7,847 bases of DNA, taken from the NCBI GenBank assembly GCA_049318165.1, contig JBMOGW010000167.1:1-7847 (forward strand). Reading direction: 5' to 3'. This stretch comes from UBA668 sp049318165. Its GTDB lineage: Bacteria; Actinomycetota; Acidimicrobiia; Acidimicrobiales; Ilumatobacteraceae. A program made the translations under genes and the position numbers. The notes below the pieces were generated by a model. The model saw only the letters and a list, made by a program, of their open reading frames with translations, had not been told where the DNA came from and made no database searches. Shown in pieces: positions 4,940-7,847 of this stretch (position 1 is the stretch's first letter; the number at the start of each line of letters is the position of its first letter).

Positions 4940-6265
4940 ATGCCCAGCACCGCCGACACCGCCGAGCACCAGCACTCGTACACCCCGGGCAGCGCCCGAG
5001 CGGCCCTGTCGTACCCGCGTTTCCGGCGGATGTGGATGGCGAGTTTCAGCTCGAACATCGGCACGTGGATGCAGAACGTCGTGCTGCCGCTGTACGTGCT
5101 CGACCGCACCGGCAAGGCCTCGGTGGTGGGCATCATGGTGTTCGCGCAGCTCGGCCCGTTGTTGTTCTTCTCGATCCCGGCCGGCGTGATCGCCGACCGC
5201 TTCGACCGCCGACGCTGGCTGATCGCGATGCAGCTCGTGCAACTCGCCTTCAGTGCGGCGCTCGCTCCCCTGGCTGCGGCGGATGCGCCGATCTGGTCGA
5301 TCTTCCTCGTGTCGCTCGGCGTCGGCATCGGCAACGCGCTCAACGCGCCCGCGTGGTCGGCGATGCTGCCGACCCTGGTGAGCCGTGAGGACCTTCCCGG
5401 CAGCGTGTCGTTGAACTCGGCGATGATCAACGGCTCTCGCGTCGTCGGCCCGATCGTGGTCGCCATCCTCCGCTCGGCCGGCGTGAGCGTGGCGCAGATC
5501 TTCCTCATCAACGCCGTCACCTACCTGTTCGTGGTGGTGGCGCTGATCCGCACGCAGATCCCACAGGTGAAGGCGGCACCACGTGAACCGGGCATGCGCC
5601 AGTTCACGTCGGGCCTGCGGATCGCACGCGCCAACCCGGCCGTGTGGCGATTGCTGGTGAGCCTGTTCACCTTCTCGCTGCTCTCGTTGCCCTACGTCGG
5701 CCTGTTCGCCGCCGTGGCCCGCAAGAACTTCGGCATCGACAAGGGGTCGACCACCTACGAGTGGCTCTACGCCACCTGGGGCCTCGGCGCAGCGCTCGGC
5801 GGCCTGGCGATCGGCACCGTGTTCGTGGGCACCGACAAGCGCCGCCTGATCCGCTGGGGCTTCGCCGCGTTCGCCTTCTTCCTCGCTGGCTTCGCACTGT
5901 CCCGCGAGCCGATCGGGGCGTTCTGCTTCGGCGCTGTGCTCGGCTTCTCGTACTTCGGCACCACGACATCGATGAACACCATTTTCCAGAGCCGTGTCGC
6001 CGACCACGAACGCGGCCGGGTGATGAGTCTGTGGTTCATGGCGTTCGGCGGCACCGTCCCGCTCGGCAACCTGGTGTTCGCGCCACTGATGGACGCGATC
6101 GGCGCTCGCTGGGTGCTGCTCGGCGGCGCGCTGTGGGCGCTGTTCCTCGCCTGGTACTGCGATCTAGTGCGGGTCGATCGACTGGCCGAGCAGCGCGGCG
6201 GCCACCACCTCGAGCCCGACCACACGGCTACCTTTGACGAGCACGGCGTCTCCGCCGGCGACTGA
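4940..6265 (+). CDS. MFS transporter (MFS_3/EntS-like putative exporter)
   Basis: A 441-residue inner-membrane protein with about 12 hydrophobic segments, beginning after a ~30-residue polar N-terminus (YPRFRRMWMASFSSNIGTWM, 25-44). This opening, together with the motif A loop GVIADRFDRRRWLI (82-95) between the second and third segments, is typical of the MFS_3 group (PF05977), whose best known member is the enterobactin exporter EntS. Other clear marks are GNALNAPAWSAMLPTLV (131-147), LNSAMINGSRVVGP (158-171) and the C-half motif around RVADHERGRVMSLWF (352-366). Family members are usually proton-driven drug or siderophore exporters; the cargo here is not known. The last ~33 residues (RVDRLAEQRGG to SAGD) are a polar cytoplasmic tail encoded antisense to the murF end. 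The ATG at 4940 has no Shine-Dalgarno site. A palindrome in the leader suggests control by a ligand-sensing repressor. Confidence 0.93.
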   Translation: MPSTADTAEHQHSYTPGSARAALSYPRFRRMWMASFSSNIGTWMQNVVLPLYVLDRTGKASVVGIMVFAQLGPLLFFSIPAGVIADRFDRRRWLIAMQLVQLAFSAALAPLAAADAPIWSIFLVSLGVGIGNALNAPAWSAMLPTLVSREDLPGSVSLNSAMINGSRVVGPIVVAILRSAGVSVAQIFLINAVTYLFVVVALIRTQIPQVKAAPREPGMRQFTSGLRIARANPAVWRLLVSLFTFSLLSLPYVGLFAAVARKNFGIDKGSTTYEWLYATWGLGAALGGLAIGTVFVGTDKRRLIRWGFAAFAFFLAGFALSREPIGAFCFGAVLGFSYFGTTTSMNTIFQSRVADHERGRVMSLWFMAFGGTVPLGNLVFAPLMDAIGARWVLLGGALWALFLAWYCDLVRVDRLAEQRGGHHLEPDHTATFDEHGVSAGD

Positions 6266-7474
6266 GCCGACGGCGGCCACCGGGTCGGCCGTGGGCGCGA
6301 CGCCGTAGAGATCGGTGCCGTAGGCGATCAGCTCGATGCCTCGCTCGCGCGCATAGTCGGCAATGCCCACGTGTTCGGCCGCGGGGTCGCTGATCTCGGC
6401 CATCAAGCCCAACACGGCCACTCGACGCGATGCCGGCATCGCCACCAACGCGTCCAGAGCAGCGCGCATGCTGGTGGGGTTGGCGTTGTAGCTGTCGTTC
6501 AACACGACACCACCGGCGACGCTGCGCAACACCTCCATGCGCATCGCCGTGAGGCCCACGTCGGCCAGCGCCGCGGCACCGGCCTGAAGGTCGGCGCCCA
6601 CCACACCCACGCACGCCAGTGCTGCGGCCGCGTTCGACACCATGTGCCGTCCGCTGACGCCGAGCCGGACGGCGACGTCGCCCCACGGGGTGCGCGCCGA
6701 GAACGACGCACGGGCGAGGTCGTCGAGCGTCACGTCGGTGATGCGGATGTCGCAGCCGTCCGCTTCGCCGTACAGCAACGACTGCGCCGGAGTGTCGTGC
6801 ACCATCCGGCGGACGCGCCCGTCGTCGCCGTTGAGGATCGCCGTGCCGTCGGCGGGCAGCGCCTCGGGCAGTTCGCGCTTGGCGCGGTACACGCCCTCGA
6901 TGCCGCCGACGCGGTCGCTGTGTGCCTCGGCAACGCGGGTGACGATGCCGATGGTCGGCGCCGCGATGCCGCAGAGGCGGGTGATCTCGCCGAAGCCACG
7001 CATGCCCATTTCGAGCACCATCACCTCGGTGCCCTCGGGTGCGTTGAGCACGGTGGTCGGCAGACCCTGGTCGTTGTTGAAGCTGCGCTCGTTGGCCCAC
7101 GTCGCCGTCGACGCGCCGAGGGCGGCCCACGCGAGGTCCTTGGTCGAGGTCTTGCCGACCGAGCCGGTGATGCCGATCACCGGCCCGGCGAATGTGCGCC
7201 GTTGTGCCGTGGCAAGGCGCATCAGCGCCGCCAGCGTGTCGTCCACCTCGATCGCCGTGCCGCCCTGCGCCGGCTGCGACGTCAGGTAGGCAGCCGCGCC
7301 ACGCTCGAGTGCCGCGGGGATGAACTCGTGGCCGTCACGGTCGGCGACGATCGGCACGAACAACTGACCGGGGCGGATGGTCCGCGAGTCGAACGACACG
7401 CCGTCGACGACGGCGTCGGGACCGACCAACCGCCCACCGGTGGCCGCAGCGGCGGCAACTGCTTCGAATCGCAC
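6164..7474 (-). CDS. murF: UDP-N-acetylmuramoyl-tripeptide--D-alanyl-D-alanine ligase
   Basis: MurF is the cytoplasmic ligase that uses ATP to add D-Ala-D-Ala to UDP-MurNAc-tripeptide, completing the pentapeptide precursor of peptidoglycan. In this 436-residue protein the N-terminal domain shows ATGGRLVG and VDGVSFDSR...GQLFV (11-40). The ATP P-loop is GITGSVGKTSTKD (101-113). NNDQGLPTTVLN (133-144) and LEMGMRGFGEI (154-164) follow, then HMVSNAAAALA (277-287), NDSYNANPTSMRAAL (326-340, highly specific to MurF), and the C-terminal strand VLVKGSRVVGLE (411-422). Length and motifs are complete. I chose GTG at 7474, which puts the N-terminal domain right at the start; the frame stays open upstream but runs antisense through ddl and is not protein-like. 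It is divergent from ddl, whose product it uses. Its 3' end overlaps the exporter gene by 102 bp. Confidence 0.95.
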   Translation of the reverse strand: MRFEAVAAAAATGGRLVGPDAVVDGVSFDSRTIRPGQLFVPIVADRDGHEFIPAALERGAAAYLTSQPAQGGTAIEVDDTLAALMRLATAQRRTFAGPVIGITGSVGKTSTKDLAWAALGASTATWANERSFNNDQGLPTTVLNAPEGTEVMVLEMGMRGFGEITRLCGIAAPTIGIVTRVAEAHSDRVGGIEGVYRAKRELPEALPADGTAILNGDDGRVRRMVHDTPAQSLLYGEADGCDIRITDVTLDDLARASFSARTPWGDVAVRLGVSGRHMVSNAAAALACVGVVGADLQAGAAALADVGLTAMRMEVLRSVAGGVVLNDSYNANPTSMRAALDALVAMPASRRVAVLGLMAEISDPAAEHVGIADYARERGIELIAYGTDLYGVAPTADPVAAVGSVAGGDAVLVKGSRVVGLEVVAAALLGQSIDPH

Positions 7475-7482
7475 GATCGGAC

Positions 7483-7492
7483 ACGGTACCGT
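7483..7492. promoter_or_regulatory. Palindromic core of a bidirectional murF/ddl promoter
   Basis: ACGGTACCGT is a perfect palindrome, so each strand carries the TAnnnT hexamer TACCGT. On the + strand it ends 9 bases before the ddl ATG (7502), and on the minus strand 8 bases before the murF GTG (7474). Each would start transcription 2 or 3 bases before the start codon. The whole gap is only 27 bases. The start codons and spacing are seen directly; promoter activity is inferred. Confidence 0.45.
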
Positions 7493-7501
7493 CGCGGCCA
7501 C

Positions 7502-7847
7502 ATGTCGACCCAGGACCCTCGCATTCACCTCATCGTCCTCTTCGGTGGGCAGTCGGCCGAGCACGACGTGAGCTGCACCACGGCGACCCACGTACTGCGT
7601 GCGGCGGATCCTGCGAAGTACCGCATCACGCCCATCGGCATCGCTCGCGACGGTCGGTGGTCGTTGGCCACCGGCGCGCAACAGGCGCTGGCCGCCGGCC
7701 CGGATGCCCTGCCGCCGCAGTTGGACGCGAGCGGCCAATGGGTGGAACCGACCGCGGCGATCACCCCGACCGGCGACGAAGTGACCGTCGTCGTGCCGCT
7801 GCTGCACGGCCCGCTGGGCGAGGACGGCACGGTGCAGGGCATGCTCG
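7502..7847 (+). CDS. ddl: D-alanine--D-alanine ligase, N-terminal part (cut by window end)
   Basis: From the ATG at 7502 the frame is open to the window end, giving the first 115 residues of an ATP-grasp ligase that joins two D-alanines for peptidoglycan. Diagnostic parts are LIVLFGGQSAEHDVSCTTA (10-28), with the conserved Glu of the family's GGxSxEH motif that binds the first D-Ala, then RITPIGIARDGRW, and VVVPLLHGPLGEDGTVQGML at the end. The last matches the Ddl signature HGPxGEDGxxQG. A full Ddl has about 350-370 residues, so two thirds lie outside. There is no Shine-Dalgarno site and the start codon lies just behind the shared promoter core, so its mRNA is likely leaderless or nearly so. 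It is divergent from murF, the next enzyme in the pathway. Confidence 0.95.
   Translation, partial: MSTQDPRIHLIVLFGGQSAEHDVSCTTATHVLRAADPAKYRITPIGIARDGRWSLATGAQQALAAGPDALPPQLDASGQWVEPTAAITPTGDEVTVVVPLLHGPLGEDGTVQGML

Noticed and set aside
4691..6007. Long N-terminal extension of the crotonase frame
   Set aside because: It lies antisense to the MFS exporter and is rich in Arg, His, Glu and Asp without any domain; crotonase homology starts only after the GTG at 4690.
7475..7807. N-terminal extension of murF up to 7807
   Set aside because: It is antisense to ddl, not protein-like, and would exceed the normal MurF length by more than 100 residues.
1..7847. CRISPR arrays, tRNA or rRNA genes, insertion sequences, attachment sites
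   Set aside because: No regularly spaced repeats, cloverleaf-like runs, transposase sequence or long terminal inverted repeats were seen on either strand.

Overview
The window is GC-rich (roughly two thirds G+C by eye) and densely packed, with GTG starts, almost no Shine-Dalgarno sites, an F420-type luciferase-like oxidoreductase, a bacterial P450 and an actinobacterial-style crotonase. This points to an actinobacterium, and the gene types would suit Acidimicrobiia (an Ilumatobacter-like genome). The phylum is fairly safe; the class is a guess. No phage, IS, CRISPR, rRNA or tRNA is visible, and no stretch over 100 bases lacks a gene.

Layout. (1) Bases 1-377 hold the C-terminal end of a cytochrome P450 on the + strand. 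It converges on a serine hydrolase of the beta-lactamase/family VIII esterase type (388-1527, -), and the two stop codons lie in one small hairpin. (2) Upstream of the hydrolase is a GNAT acetyltransferase remnant (1574-1992, -), split between two reading frames and probably lacking its middle. (3) Only 11 bp separate its start from the divergent LLM oxidoreductase (2004-3044, +), which is followed by a PhzF-family isomerase (3070-3900, +). (4) One base further on, a crotonase (3902-4690, -) converges on PhzF. Its start overlaps the end of a 52-residue zinc-ribbon protein (4683-4841, -). (5) Divergent from that pair is an MFS exporter (4940-6265, +), with a perfect 18-bp palindrome in its leader. 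Its last 33 codons overlap antisense with murF (6164-7474, -). (6) murF is divergent from ddl (7502 to the window end, +), which is cut by the window edge.

How the genes fit together. Ddl makes D-Ala-D-Ala and MurF attaches it to the peptidoglycan precursor, so these two share a pathway and a 27-bp promoter gap. The P450, hydrolase, LLM enzyme and crotonase are the kinds of enzymes actinobacteria use on lipids, steroids and other hydrophobic acids. They lie in separate, alternating transcription units, so I do not claim one pathway.

I found no clear novel multi-gene system. The points most worth a second look are the very compact divergent start regions, with -10-like hexamers 6 to 9 bases before start codons; the zinc-ribbon/crotonase pair, in which the crotonase lacks one of the two hydratase glutamates; the palindrome in front of the exporter; the exporter/murF overlap; and the broken GNAT gene.
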